Shown here: positions 33,818-42,133 of the stretch, piece after piece
How positions within the stretch are numbered: the stretch's first letter is position 1
Layout of the letters: the number at the start of each line of letters is the position of its first letter
The notes under the pieces: model-generated
The model's input: only the letters and a program-made list of their open reading frames with translations
Database searches by the model: none
What the model was told of the DNA's origin: nothing
Program-made: the position numbers and the translations under genes
Assembly: GCF_050717535.1 (NCBI RefSeq)
Contig: NZ_JBOITM010000066.1
Coordinates: 89,245-153,244 of the forward strand
Direction: 5' to 3'
Length of the DNA stretch: 64,000 bases
Source: Clostridium_AD sp050717535
GTDB taxonomy: Bacteria > Bacillota > Clostridia > Clostridiales > Clostridiaceae

Positions 33818-34549
33818 ATGATAAAATTATTATGGTATATATATTTTTCAATATATTTGTGTATCTCATCTGTTATCTTTATTAAAATAAAATACTTAGC
33901 GTGGAAATCACCTAGGGAGGCTGAAATATATGCCTATAGGAGAGCACAAAAAATTTCAAGGCATGTGTTGAAGGTAACAAAGACTTGTATGAATGTTAGT
34001 GGTATTGAAAATATACCAGTGGAGCATTGTGTTTTTATATCAAATCATCAAGCTATTTTTGATGGATTCGCGTTGGTGGCTTATATTGATAAACCCTTTG
34101 GGTTTATTGCTAAGAAAGAAATAAAAAAGATACCGCTGATTAGTAGTTGGTTAAGATCAATTGGAACAATTTATATAAATAGGCAAAGTCCTAGAGAATC
34201 AATTAAAACTATTCAAGAAGCTGTAGAAAAGATAAATGGTGGGTGTTCTATGTTGATTTTCCCAGAGGGTACAAGAAGCCTAAATTCTAAAATGAATTCA
34301 TTTAAAAAAGGCAGTATGAAACTGGCAACAAAATCTAGAACTTGTATAGTACCTATAACTATAGATGGTTCTTACAATGTATTGGAATCTTCAACAAAAG
34401 TAATGGGAAATGAAATAAATATGGTTATACATAAACCTATTTATGTTAATTCATTAAGTAAAGAGGAAGAGCGGGATTTAGCATCATATGTACAGAATAT
34501 AATAGAGGATGAATTAAATAATATAGTATTAAAAAAGACTAGGGTTTAG
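33818..34549 (+). CDS. plsC: 1-acyl-sn-glycerol-3-phosphate acyltransferase (PlsC-type)
   Basis: Membrane-bound acyltransferase that acylates lysophosphatidic acid to phosphatidic acid in phospholipid synthesis. An N-terminal hydrophobic segment is followed by the catalytic HX4D motif NHQAIFDG near residues 75-82. The substrate-binding block is FPEGTRSLNSKMNSFKKG near residue 150. The 243-residue length is typical. GGGGGG precedes the ATG. It stands alone and is convergent with the phosphate transporter gene, with a palindromic element between them. Confidence 0.92.
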   Translation: MIKLLWYIYFSIYLCISSVIFIKIKYLAWKSPREAEIYAYRRAQKISRHVLKVTKTCMNVSGIENIPVEHCVFISNHQAIFDGFALVAYIDKPFGFIAKKEIKKIPLISSWLRSIGTIYINRQSPRESIKTIQEAVEKINGGCSMLIFPEGTRSLNSKMNSFKKGSMKLATKSRTCIVPITIDGSYNVLESSTKVMGNEINMVIHKPIYVNSLSKEEERDLASYVQNIIEDELNNIVLKKTRV

Positions 34550-34560
34550 TTTTACACGGT

Positions 34561-34747
34561 AAAGAAAGTATATATTACGTAAACTTCATTTGAGCAAGCT
34601 CTAGTAATTCTTAAATGATTTTAATGGGAGAGGCGTTAAGAAAAGTGCATGTTTGAGCGAGTTTGCACTTTTTAGCATCTTTCATTAAAATCAGTTTAGA
34701 ATTACTTAGCGTAGCGAACAGAAGTTGTAGTAATATATACTTTCTTT
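34561..34747. repeat. Palindromic element A, copy 3 (187 bp, reversed)
   Basis: A perfect 18-bp terminal inverted repeat AAAGAAAGTATATATTAC (34561-34578 and 34730-34747). The apical stem is AAAAGTGCA/TGCACTTTT with a shortened loop (reverse strand AAACTCGCTCAAACA) at 34640-34675. It starts 12 bp after the plsC stop and ends 10 bp before the stop of the convergent transporter gene. Confidence 0.85.
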
Positions 34748-34756
34748 TATTGAAAT

Positions 34757-36364
34757 TTATTTAGAATTGACCACCATTTGTGCAATGTTATTTGAATGGT
34801 CTCCAACTCTTTCAAGATTAGTTAATAGCTCTAGATAAACAGAACCACCAGCTGGAGTACATTCAAATCTATTTAACCTAACTATATGTTCGTTTTTAAG
34901 TTGTTTTTCCATATCATCTATATTTTCTTCAACAGCCATGGCTTTACGAGCAGATTCTAAATCGGAATTCTCTAAAGCCATTATGGCATTATCCACACAA
35001 TACTTCACGGTTTCAAACATATGTGCAAGATCAGTTATTGCTTTTTTAGAGAAAGTCAGGTTACCATCTACCTTTAATCTAGCAAGTTCACCTAAGTTTT
35101 CAGCATGATCTCCAATTCTCTCTATATCATTTACTACATGATATAATGATGTAATGATCTCAGATTGACGTTCAGATAGAGGTGTATTTGAAAGGGATAC
35201 CATATAACCAGTTATTTCTCTTTCAAGAAAATTTATGGTAACTTCATGTTCAATAACTGAACTCATTAAATTTTCATCAGAATTTAGAAAGGCTTGCATT
35301 GCATTTGAAAGATTTTCAGAAGCAAGTTTTCCCATTCTGCTAAGCTCCTTGACCACTTGTCCAACTGCGATAGCAGGAGTTTCTAGTAACCGGATATCTA
35401 AGTATTCTAGTACAAGAGAAGATGATTTTTCATCATCGCCAGGAACTAATTTATTAACGATTTTAACTAAAACATTTATAAACCAAATTTGAATAAATAC
35501 ATTGGATAAATTAAATAATGTGTGAGCGTTGGCAATTTGTCTTTGAACATCTCCACCAAACATTGGAACAATTTTTAATATTGGTTTAAAAGCTAGCATA
35601 AACATTATCGTACCTGTGGTGTTAAAAATCAAATGTATAAGTGCAGCTCTTTTGGCATTTTTAGTTGTTCCTATACTTGCAAGTAAAGCAGTTGTACAAG
35701 TTCCAATATTATCTCCAAAAAGTATTGGAAGTGCAACACCAAGAGTGATACTGCTATTTGCAGCAAGTGCCATTAATATTCCAATAGTAGCACTACTACT
35801 TTGAATTGTTGCTGTCATTCCAAGCCCAACAAGAACTCCCATCAGTGGGTGTTTTCCTAGTACTAAAATAAGGTTTCTAAAGCTATCGAGTTCACTTAAA
35901 GGCCTCATAGCATTTTCCATCATTGACATACCTACAAATAATATGCCAAAACCTAAAATGATTTCGCCAATGTCTTTAGTTTTTTTCTTCTTACAAAACA
36001 TAACTAAGGCGGAGCCTATTGCAAGAATAAAGGGTGCTATATCTGTAAGTTTAAAAGCTATAAGTTGAGCAGTCATTGTAGTACCAATGTTTGCTCCCAT
36101 AATAACCCCAGCAGCTTGATATAAATTCATAAGTCCTGCATTTACAAAACCTACAGTCATTACTGTAGTAGCACTACTACTTTGAATAATTGCAGTAACC
36201 CCTGCACCAACAAGTACAGCGAAGAACCTATTGCTAGTTAAAATTTCTAGCATTCTTTTTAACTTTTCACCTGCAGCCTTTTGGAGACCATCCCCCATTA
36301 GCTTCATTCCATAAACGAATAGTCCGAGTCCACCTAAAAGTTGAAAAATCATCTTATAATCCAT
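34757..36364 (-). CDS. Na/Pi cotransporter family protein with PhoU domain
   Basis: Sodium-dependent phosphate transporter of the PNaS/NptA type, 535 residues. The membrane part holds two inverted-repeat QSSSATT motifs (IIQSSSATTVMTVGFVNAG and IQSSSATIGILMALAA) and the GANIGTT / GDNIGTC pair typical of the family. The C-terminal third is a soluble PhoU-like helical domain (IERIGDHAENL and LERVGDHSNNI repeats). GGAGAG precedes the ATG. It may use the ion gradient made by Rnf if that gradient is sodium. Confidence 0.94.
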   Translation of the reverse strand: MDYKMIFQLLGGLGLFVYGMKLMGDGLQKAAGEKLKRMLEILTSNRFFAVLVGAGVTAIIQSSSATTVMTVGFVNAGLMNLYQAAGVIMGANIGTTMTAQLIAFKLTDIAPFILAIGSALVMFCKKKKTKDIGEIILGFGILFVGMSMMENAMRPLSELDSFRNLILVLGKHPLMGVLVGLGMTATIQSSSATIGILMALAANSSITLGVALPILFGDNIGTCTTALLASIGTTKNAKRAALIHLIFNTTGTIMFMLAFKPILKIVPMFGGDVQRQIANAHTLFNLSNVFIQIWFINVLVKIVNKLVPGDDEKSSSLVLEYLDIRLLETPAIAVGQVVKELSRMGKLASENLSNAMQAFLNSDENLMSSVIEHEVTINFLEREITGYMVSLSNTPLSERQSEIITSLYHVVNDIERIGDHAENLGELARLKVDGNLTFSKKAITDLAHMFETVKYCVDNAIMALENSDLESARKAMAVEENIDDMEKQLKNEHIVRLNRFECTPAGGSVYLELLTNLERVGDHSNNIAQMVVNSK

Positions 36365-36533
36365 TTTAGCTCTCCTTCAAAAAAGAATATTCATATGTTC
36401 CTCATGTTTCCTATGAAATTTTATCATAGCAATGTTAAGTTGATGTTAAGTTTTTATGAATTATGTTAAAAGTTTTATGAATTTAGACATTATTTTTAAC
36501 TAATATTACCATATGTTTAAGGTGATGTTAATT

Positions 36534-37073
36534 TTATGGAATGTAAACTTTTCGTTTTTTTAAAATTGCAATTAATATTAATGCAAAAGCTCCACCAATG
36601 AGCGCAGTTATAAGCTGAGGTATACCCATAGCAATAACTAGATTTTTCGCTATTTTTGCTGGTATATTTAGCTTGAATAAGGGAATAAGCTTTGATGCTG
36701 AAATTGATAAAAAAAGATATTTTACAAGTGCACCAATTATAATTCCTAGATATTTACCATATTTTCCTTTATTATTTAGAATTACAAAGCAGAGAACAAA
36801 TAGTATGTTACCAATAATTATAAAAGGAATGAAGGGTGCTAAAGCACCAGCAAGTTGTCCAGTTAGCCAAGCAAGTATTGGAGTTAAAGAGCCCACGAGT
36901 ACCCCATAAACACCTCCACAAATTGCAGCTGTGAGTATAAGAATTGCATTAACGGCTGGTCCAACAAAGAATTGGCTTATTTGACCTGTAGCTTTTCCTA
37001 TTACCTGAAAAACTATAGCTAATGCAAGAAAGAGACTTGCTTTTACTAGTTTATTGATGTCTATACTTTTCAT
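36534..37073 (-). CDS. ECF transporter S component (substrate unknown)
   Basis: A 179-residue integral membrane protein with about six helices that looks like a substrate-binding S subunit of a group II energy-coupling factor importer. Helix-packing traits: AALFLA-like start (KASLFLALAIVFQVIG), VGPAVNAILILTAAICGG, and GVLVGSLTPILAWLTG. The last helix is followed by basic KKRKVYIP. No known riboswitch or neighbouring ECF module genes point to the vitamin. GAAGG lies close to the ATG. Monocistronic and divergent from hcp. Confidence 0.75.
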   Translation of the reverse strand: MKSIDINKLVKASLFLALAIVFQVIGKATGQISQFFVGPAVNAILILTAAICGGVYGVLVGSLTPILAWLTGQLAGALAPFIPFIIIGNILFVLCFVILNNKGKYGKYLGIIIGALVKYLFLSISASKLIPLFKLNIPAKIAKNLVIAMGIPQLITALIGGAFALILIAILKKRKVYIP

Positions 37074-37414
37074 AATATTACCTTCTTTTTTATTATTTTA
37101 ATATAACAATCATACCCTATTAATACAAAAGTTTCAATATGATGATGATTTAGTGGTGATAGTATTGCACATATAATATAGTAGGGTATATTACCTTATA
37201 TAGATAGAAGTGCATGAAAATATATTATAAATTTATAATGCGTAACAATTGTTACCGACTTTCTATCTATACAAAACTATACTAAAGGTAGTTCAAAAAT
37301 GCATGTCGAACTGTTTATGCCCCTATCAATTATTCTAAATAATAAATTTATAATATATGGAAGATAATTATATGAAATTATTGTCATTCCAAAAAAAATT
37401 TAGGAGGAATTATA
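37074..37414. other. Divergent region upstream of hcp
   Basis: No gene. It contains the perfect palindrome GTAACAATTGTTAC (37242-37255), flanked by inverted TAGATAGAAGT (37201 region) and ACTTTCTATCTA (37258 region). The GTAAC-N4-GTTAC form looks like a CRP/FNR-family site. It could control hcp, but no regulator gene lies nearby. Confidence 0.45.
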
Positions 37415-39058
37415 ATGAGTATGTTTTGTTATCAATGTCAAGAAGCTTCAAAAGGAACAGGTTGTACCGTAGGAGGAATGTGTGGTAAATCAGCTGATTT
37501 GGCTAATATGCAGGATTTATTAATTTTTGTTTTAAAAGGAATTTCTATTTACAGCACAAGTGCAAGGAAACTAGGAGTAGAAAATGAAGAGGTAAATAAA
37601 TTCGTAGCAAATGCACTATTTATGACTATAACAAATGCTAATTTCGACAAAGCTAGATTTATAGAAACAATAACAAAAGCATTAGAACTACGCGCTGAAA
37701 TTAAGGCAGAACTCGTAAATGCCGGTGGAGTAATAGATGGCAATTTACCTGAATGTGCAACATGGACAGGCAATACTTCAGAGTTTGAGAGTAAATCTAT
37801 GAATGTTGGCGTACTTAAAACGGAAAATGAAGATGTAAGATCTTTAAGAGAATTAGTTATTTATGGTATCAAAGGAATAGCAGCTTATACTGAACATGGA
37901 TATAATTTAGGATATGAGGATAATGCCATATATGCATATATGCAAAAGGGACTTTCTCAAACAACTAATGATAGCTTATCTGTTGATGAATTAGTGGCAC
38001 TAGTACTTGAGTGTGGTAAATATGGTGTTGATGCTATGGCATTATTAGATAAAGCAAATACCACTACTTACGGAAATCCAGAAATTTCAAAAGTAAATAT
38101 CGGAACTCGAAATAATCCAGGTATATTAATTAGTGGACATGATTTGAAGGATATGGAAGAATTATTGGAGCAAACACAGGGTACAGGAGTAGACGTTTAT
38201 ACTCATAGTGAAATGTTGCCAGCAAACTATTATCCAGCTTTCAAAAAATATACTAACCTTGTAGGTAACTACGGAAATGCATGGTGGAAGCAAGATTCAG
38301 AGTTTGAAAGCTTTAATGGACCAATACTAATGACAACAAACTGTATTACTCCTCCAAAAGCTTCTTATAAGGATAGAGTTTATACTACGGGAGCATCTGG
38401 ATTTGTTGGCTTGAAGCATATCGCAGATAGGGAAGACGGAAAGGCAAAAGATTTTTCAGCTATAATTGAGCATGCTAAGAAATGTAGTTCTCCAATTGAA
38501 ATTGAAAGAGGAGAAATAGTTGGAGGATTTGCTCATAATCAAGTAATAGCACTAGCTGATAAAGTTGTAGAGGCTGTTAAAACAGGCGCAATCAAAAGAT
38601 TCTTTGTAATGGCTGGTTGTGATGGAAGAATGAAAAGTCGCGAATACTACACGCAGTTTGCAAAAGAATTACCAAATGATACAGTTATTTTAACTGCAGG
38701 TTGTGCAAAATATAGATACAATAAATTAGAGCTTGGAGATATTGGTGGAATTCCTAGAGTGCTAGATGCAGGTCAATGTAATGACTCATATTCATTAGTT
38801 GTTATAGCAATGAAGCTACAAGAAGTATTTGGACTTGCTGATATCAATGAATTACCAATAACATACAATATTGCATGGTACGAGCAAAAGGCTGTAATAG
38901 TATTATTAGCATTATTACACCTAGGAGTTAAAAATATTCATTTAGGACCTACATTACCAGCATTTTTATCTCCAAATGTTGTTAATGTATTAGTTGAAAA
39001 CTTCGGAATTGCTCCTATTGGAACAGTAGAAGAGGATATAAAAATGTTTATGGCTTAA
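37415..39058 (+). CDS. hcp: Hybrid cluster protein (hydroxylamine reductase)
   Basis: A cytosolic Fe-S protein with a hybrid 4Fe-2S-2O cluster, acting in nitric oxide/hydroxylamine detoxification. The N-terminal cubane cysteines are in MFCYQCQEASKGTGCTVGG followed by MCG. Hybrid-cluster ligands appear in later blocks (GHDLKDMEELL, HSEMLPANYYPAF, TTNCITPPK, GCDGRMKSREYY, TAGCAKYRYNK). The 547-residue length fits the strict-anaerobe class. AGGAGG precedes the ATG. Monocistronic, followed by a hairpin terminator. A palindrome 160 bp upstream could be its control site. Confidence 0.97.
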   Translation: MSMFCYQCQEASKGTGCTVGGMCGKSADLANMQDLLIFVLKGISIYSTSARKLGVENEEVNKFVANALFMTITNANFDKARFIETITKALELRAEIKAELVNAGGVIDGNLPECATWTGNTSEFESKSMNVGVLKTENEDVRSLRELVIYGIKGIAAYTEHGYNLGYEDNAIYAYMQKGLSQTTNDSLSVDELVALVLECGKYGVDAMALLDKANTTTYGNPEISKVNIGTRNNPGILISGHDLKDMEELLEQTQGTGVDVYTHSEMLPANYYPAFKKYTNLVGNYGNAWWKQDSEFESFNGPILMTTNCITPPKASYKDRVYTTGASGFVGLKHIADREDGKAKDFSAIIEHAKKCSSPIEIERGEIVGGFAHNQVIALADKVVEAVKTGAIKRFFVMAGCDGRMKSREYYTQFAKELPNDTVILTAGCAKYRYNKLELGDIGGIPRVLDAGQCNDSYSLVVIAMKLQEVFGLADINELPITYNIAWYEQKAVIVLLALLHLGVKNIHLGPTLPAFLSPNVVNVLVENFGIAPIGTVEEDIKMFMA

Positions 39059-39063
39059 AGATT

Positions 39064-39100
39064 TTAAGAGCATCCTATATTTTAGGGTGCTCCTATTTTT
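39064..39100 (+). terminator. Terminator of hcp
   Basis: GAGCATCCTA pairs with TAGGGTGCTC around TATTT, followed by CTATTTTT. Confidence 0.85.
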
Positions 39101-39172
39101 AATTATATTCATAGCATAATAATTTTACATAATAATGAGTTTAAAGGGTAAAATAATTATGAGGTGATTTTA

Positions 39173-39331
39173 ATGGATAAAGAATACACAAAAGATTCTA
39201 ATAATATAATTTATGCGGATCTATCACAAATGGAAACGGAGAAATTAAAACAAGTTGAGAAAACCTTTAATAATGAATTTCAGTGTGATTATTACCTTAT
39301 GGTGATGAAAAACCACAATATAAAATCCTGA
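39173..39331 (+). CDS. Small hypothetical protein (52 aa)
   Basis: An unrecognised short protein starting MDKEYTKDSNNIIYADLSQM and ending MKNHNIKS. It is hydrophilic with no membrane segment or metal motif; the middle (METEKLKQVEKTF) should be helical. GAGGTG lies 6 nt before the ATG, and a strong hairpin terminator overlaps the stop codon, which together support a real gene. It stands alone between hcp and the HPr gene. Confidence 0.6.
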   Translation: MDKEYTKDSNNIIYADLSQMETEKLKQVEKTFNNEFQCDYYLMVMKNHNIKS

Positions 39332-39352
39332 TAACCATCAGGATTTTATTTG
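39321..39352 (+). terminator. Terminator overlapping the 52-aa gene stop
   Basis: TAAAATCCTGAT pairs perfectly with ATCAGGATTTTA around AACC. The stop codon lies inside the stem. Confidence 0.8.
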
Positions 39353-39630
39353 TATTATTATAAATATTGCTGGAATTCTTTCATGAGATATAAAAAAATC
39401 CATATGAGAAAAGTCCCCTAAGTGAAATAAATATTTTATATTAGACAATATTACATATAATAATCATGGAAATATGAGGAATAAATAAAAAATTAAACCA
39501 TATATCGTAAAAAATATGACAAATTATATCATAATATTTAATTTTTAAGAATATATTTAAAAAAATGCTTGAATAAGTTTAAAATGTATTTTAAACTATA
39601 GTAGAGGTAAAATTAATATGATACGGATTG

Positions 39631-39690
39631 TCAACTGTTAACTGTTAACTACCCTAATGGATAGTGGTTTTACACTTAAATTTGTAAAAG
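39631..39690 (+). repeat. Dispersed repeat C, copy 2
   Basis: CAACTGTTAACTGTTAACTACCCT and ATAGTGGTTTTACACTTAAA (with a short junction) match the repeat at 40101-40165 and the reverse strand of 1339-1388. This is the most diverged copy. The preceding 39353-39630 is AT-rich with nothing recognisable. Confidence 0.7.
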
Positions 39691-39827
39691 ATAAAGCCAA
39701 GTCTAATTTAGGTGTGTTAGTGTTTACAGATAATAACAATGAAATAATATAATTTGTGTATTTAAGTTAGGAAATGTGGCTAAAAATAATGAAGTAATAG
39801 TAATAAAATTAAATAAATAGGGGTGTC
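39685..39827 (+). pseudogene. Possible gene remnant
   Basis: Two short out-of-phase open stretches look protein-like: one reading KDKAKSNLGVLVFTDNNNE until a stop, then another ending KLGNVAKNNEVIVIKLNK with a stop at 39820, seven bases before the HPr ribosome site region. No full frame joins them. This may be a decayed gene or chance; the family is not recognised. Confidence 0.2.
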
Positions 39828-39833
39828 AATATT

Positions 39834-40094
39834 ATGATAGAAAAAAAAGCTATAGTCAAAAGTGAAAGTGGAATACATGCAAGACCAGCATTGTCAGTAG
39901 TTAAAGAAGCTTCTAAATTTAAATCAGAAGTGCTTATAGTGAAAGATGGCAATGAGTATAATGCTAAAAGTATAGTGGCTATAATGTGTATGGCGGCTGC
40001 TAAAGATGATGAAATAACAATAAAAGCCACTGGTGCTGATGAAGAAGCTGCGGCCGTTGCCATGGTAAAACTCATCCAAGAAGAACTTGCTTAA
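39834..40094 (+). CDS. ptsH: HPr family phosphocarrier protein
   Basis: Small (86-residue) cytosolic phosphocarrier of the sugar phosphotransferase system. The active-site His15 is in ESGIHARPA. The regulatory Ser46 is in NAKSIVAIMCMAA, so control by HPr kinase is possible. The residue spacing is exactly that of HPr rather than Crh, which lacks His15. GGGGTG lies 8 nt before the ATG. No enzyme I gene is adjacent, and the gene is bracketed by two copies of dispersed repeat C. A dedicated non-sugar role cannot be excluded. Confidence 0.9.
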   Translation: MIEKKAIVKSESGIHARPALSVVKEASKFKSEVLIVKDGNEYNAKSIVAIMCMAAAKDDEITIKATGADEEAAAVAMVKLIQEELA

Positions 40095-40100
40095 TAAGAA

Positions 40101-40165
40101 GATAACAATTGTTAACCGTCAGCTACCCTAAAGGGATAGTGGTTTTATGCTTAAATTTATAAAAC
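40101..40165 (+). repeat. Dispersed repeat C, copy 3
   Basis: GATAACAATTGTTAACCGTC, AGCTACCCTAAAGGGATAG and TGGTTTTATGCTTAAATTT follow one another. This is the same orientation as copy 2 at 39631, with the HPr gene between them, and near-identical to copy 1. Confidence 0.75.
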
Positions 40166-40210
40166 ATAGTACATATTAATAAGTTTTATACTTAGGTATA
40201 AGGCTATAAT

Positions 40211-40252
40211 AAAAAGCAACCTATTCACTATTAGTGAATAGGTTGCTTTTTT
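40211..40252 (+). terminator. Terminator after the HPr gene
   Basis: AAAAAGCAACCTATTCACTA pairs perfectly with TAGTGAATAGGTTGCTTTTT around a minimal loop, then TT. Very strong and bidirectional. Confidence 0.88.
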
Positions 40253-40341
40253 GTGTTCGCATTATATATAATATGTTTATATACAAAATATTTTTTATTG
40301 TGAATTATATAAAGACGAGATTATATAAAGGATGAGATTAT

Positions 40342-41544
40342 ATGAACAAATTTAATGAGAAACTTATATTTCATATAGATGTTAATTCAGCATTTCTTTC
40401 TTGGAGTGCTGCGGATAGACTTATGCAGGGAGAAAATATTGATTTAAGAGATATAGCCTCTGTAATAGGAGGGGATGAACAGTCACGTCGAGGGGTAGTC
40501 TTGGCAAAGTCTATGAGTGCTAAAAAAAATGGAGTAGTAACAGGAGAAAGTTTATTTACAGCAAGAAAGAAATGTAGAGATCTTGTAGTAGTCTCACCTG
40601 ACTTTATCTTATATGAAAGATGTAGCAGAAGTATGAGGGATATTTTTAGTGATTACACACCTTATGTGGAGAAGTTTTCTATAGATGAATGCTTTTTAGA
40701 TGTAACAAGTTATAATACTTCAAGAGAAGCTGCATTACTACTAGCCTTGGATATTAAAGATAGGATAAAGTCAGAATTAGGATTTACAGTTAATATTGGC
40801 ATGTCAGATGTTAAACTGCTGGCTAAGATGGCATCTGATTTCGAAAAGCCTGATAAAATACATACACTTTTTAAAAATGAAATAGAAAAGAAGTTATGGA
40901 ATCTGACCGTTGGAGAGCTTTTTATGGTTGGCAAGAAAACTGTTCCTAGGCTTAACAATTTAAATATATTTACTATAGGAGATCTAGCACAGTATGATGT
41001 TTCTATTTTAAAGTATCACTTTAAAAGTAGTGGGATCACCATGTGGAAATATGCAAATGGTATAGATAATTCAGAAGTTAAATACAATAAATATGAGCTT
41101 AAGGGAATAAGTAATTCAACTACATTATCAGAGAATATTAAAAGTAGAAATGAAGCTTATAAAATATTACTAAAGTTGGTAGAGCATACAGCAACTAGAT
41201 TAAGAGATATAAAAAAGTGCTGTTATTGCATTTGCGTAACTATAAGAAATCAAGAATTTAATGATTCTTCTAGAAGTAGGACCTTAAACAATGCTTCGAA
41301 TTCAACGCAGGAAATATTAGAGACAGTAAAAAAATTATTTGATGAATTATGGAAGGGGGAACCAATAAGACTTCTAGGAGTTTCTCTTACTAATTTATGT
41401 GAGGATAATTTTAAACAATTATCAATTTTTGATGTTGGTAGTGCACATGATGAAAAGCAAAGGTCAATAGATAAAACCATAGATAGTCTTCGGCATAGGT
41501 ATGGGGAAACTTCAGTTGTGAAATCAGTATTGCTAAAAAAATAA
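40342..41544 (+). CDS. dinB: DNA polymerase IV (Y-family)
   Basis: Low-fidelity translesion polymerase. The palm-domain motifs are FHIDVNSAFLSW (first catalytic Asp) and FSIDECFLDVTSY (Asp-Glu pair). The helix-hairpin-helix region FMVGKKTVPRLNNLNIFTIG follows, with the little-finger domain after it. The 400-residue length is close to the usual. Clostridial DinB/DinP proteins have this same N-terminus. GGATGAG lies before the ATG. There is no LexA-box-like sequence that I could see. Monocistronic. Confidence 0.93.
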   Translation: MNKFNEKLIFHIDVNSAFLSWSAADRLMQGENIDLRDIASVIGGDEQSRRGVVLAKSMSAKKNGVVTGESLFTARKKCRDLVVVSPDFILYERCSRSMRDIFSDYTPYVEKFSIDECFLDVTSYNTSREAALLLALDIKDRIKSELGFTVNIGMSDVKLLAKMASDFEKPDKIHTLFKNEIEKKLWNLTVGELFMVGKKTVPRLNNLNIFTIGDLAQYDVSILKYHFKSSGITMWKYANGIDNSEVKYNKYELKGISNSTTLSENIKSRNEAYKILLKLVEHTATRLRDIKKCCYCICVTIRNQEFNDSSRSRTLNNASNSTQEILETVKKLFDELWKGEPIRLLGVSLTNLCEDNFKQLSIFDVGSAHDEKQRSIDKTIDSLRHRYGETSVVKSVLLKK

Positions 41545-41575
41545 CCAGTCAATAGGCTAGTTATTTTTTAAAATT
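41543..41575. terminator. Hairpin between dinB and the 111-aa gene
   Basis: AATAACCAG pairs (one mismatch) with CTAGTTATT, followed by TTTTTAAAA. It lies between convergent genes. Confidence 0.7.
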
Positions 41576-41591
41576 GTTAAATATAAAACAA

Positions 41592-41927
41592 TTATAATTT
41601 TTCATACATGCATAAGTCATCTTTTAATGAAGTTACTACATATGCCTTATGATTATCACCGAAAGCATTTACATACTCCTCAATAATTAAGCTGTGATCA
41701 ATCGCTTTGTTTCTGAAATATAAATTCTTCCCAGTGATTATTTTTTCTGATAGTGTATCATCTTGCCCATCATAAATGTCATTTTTGTTACGTGCACAAT
41801 AGGTTATCAGTGTATCACCTAGTGATTCTATAGACCAATAATAAGTATCTCTTTCATTTAAAACAAGGACGTTAGAAATAATATTCTCTGGCACACCAAA
41901 TTTTTGCAAAAAAATTTTTAATTCCAT
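41592..41927 (-). CDS. Hypothetical protein (111 aa)
   Basis: I do not recognise this protein. It is soluble, with a short helical start (MELKIFLQKFGVPENIISN). A mixed alpha/beta body with aromatic clusters follows (RDTYYWSIESLGDTLITYC). No metal motif or signal peptide is seen. AAGGAGG lies upstream of the ATG, so it is well translated. It is alone between dinB (convergent) and a divergent gene at 42134. Confidence 0.6.
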   Translation of the reverse strand: MELKIFLQKFGVPENIISNVLVLNERDTYYWSIESLGDTLITYCARNKNDIYDGQDDTLSEKIITGKNLYFRNKAIDHSLIIEEYVNAFGDNHKAYVVTSLKDDLCMYEKL

Positions 41928-42133
41928 ATTTGTTTCCTCCTTAAATTATTCTTAATAGGTATGATTATATAATAACATAAAATCAATATGTAAACCAATG
42001 TATATGATGGTAGCTTATAGAAAGATATAGTAATAGTAGAATTATTTAAAGCCATTGTTCTAAATTAAAAAAAAATAATGTAAACTAGAAATGAAGTGTT
42101 ATTTGAGATGATTTACTGGGGGTATAAATAAAT

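Noticed and set aside
36534..37414. Vitamin riboswitch before the ECF S component
   Set aside because: None of the known signature sequences (TPP, FMN, cobalamin, folate, preQ1) could be found in its leader.
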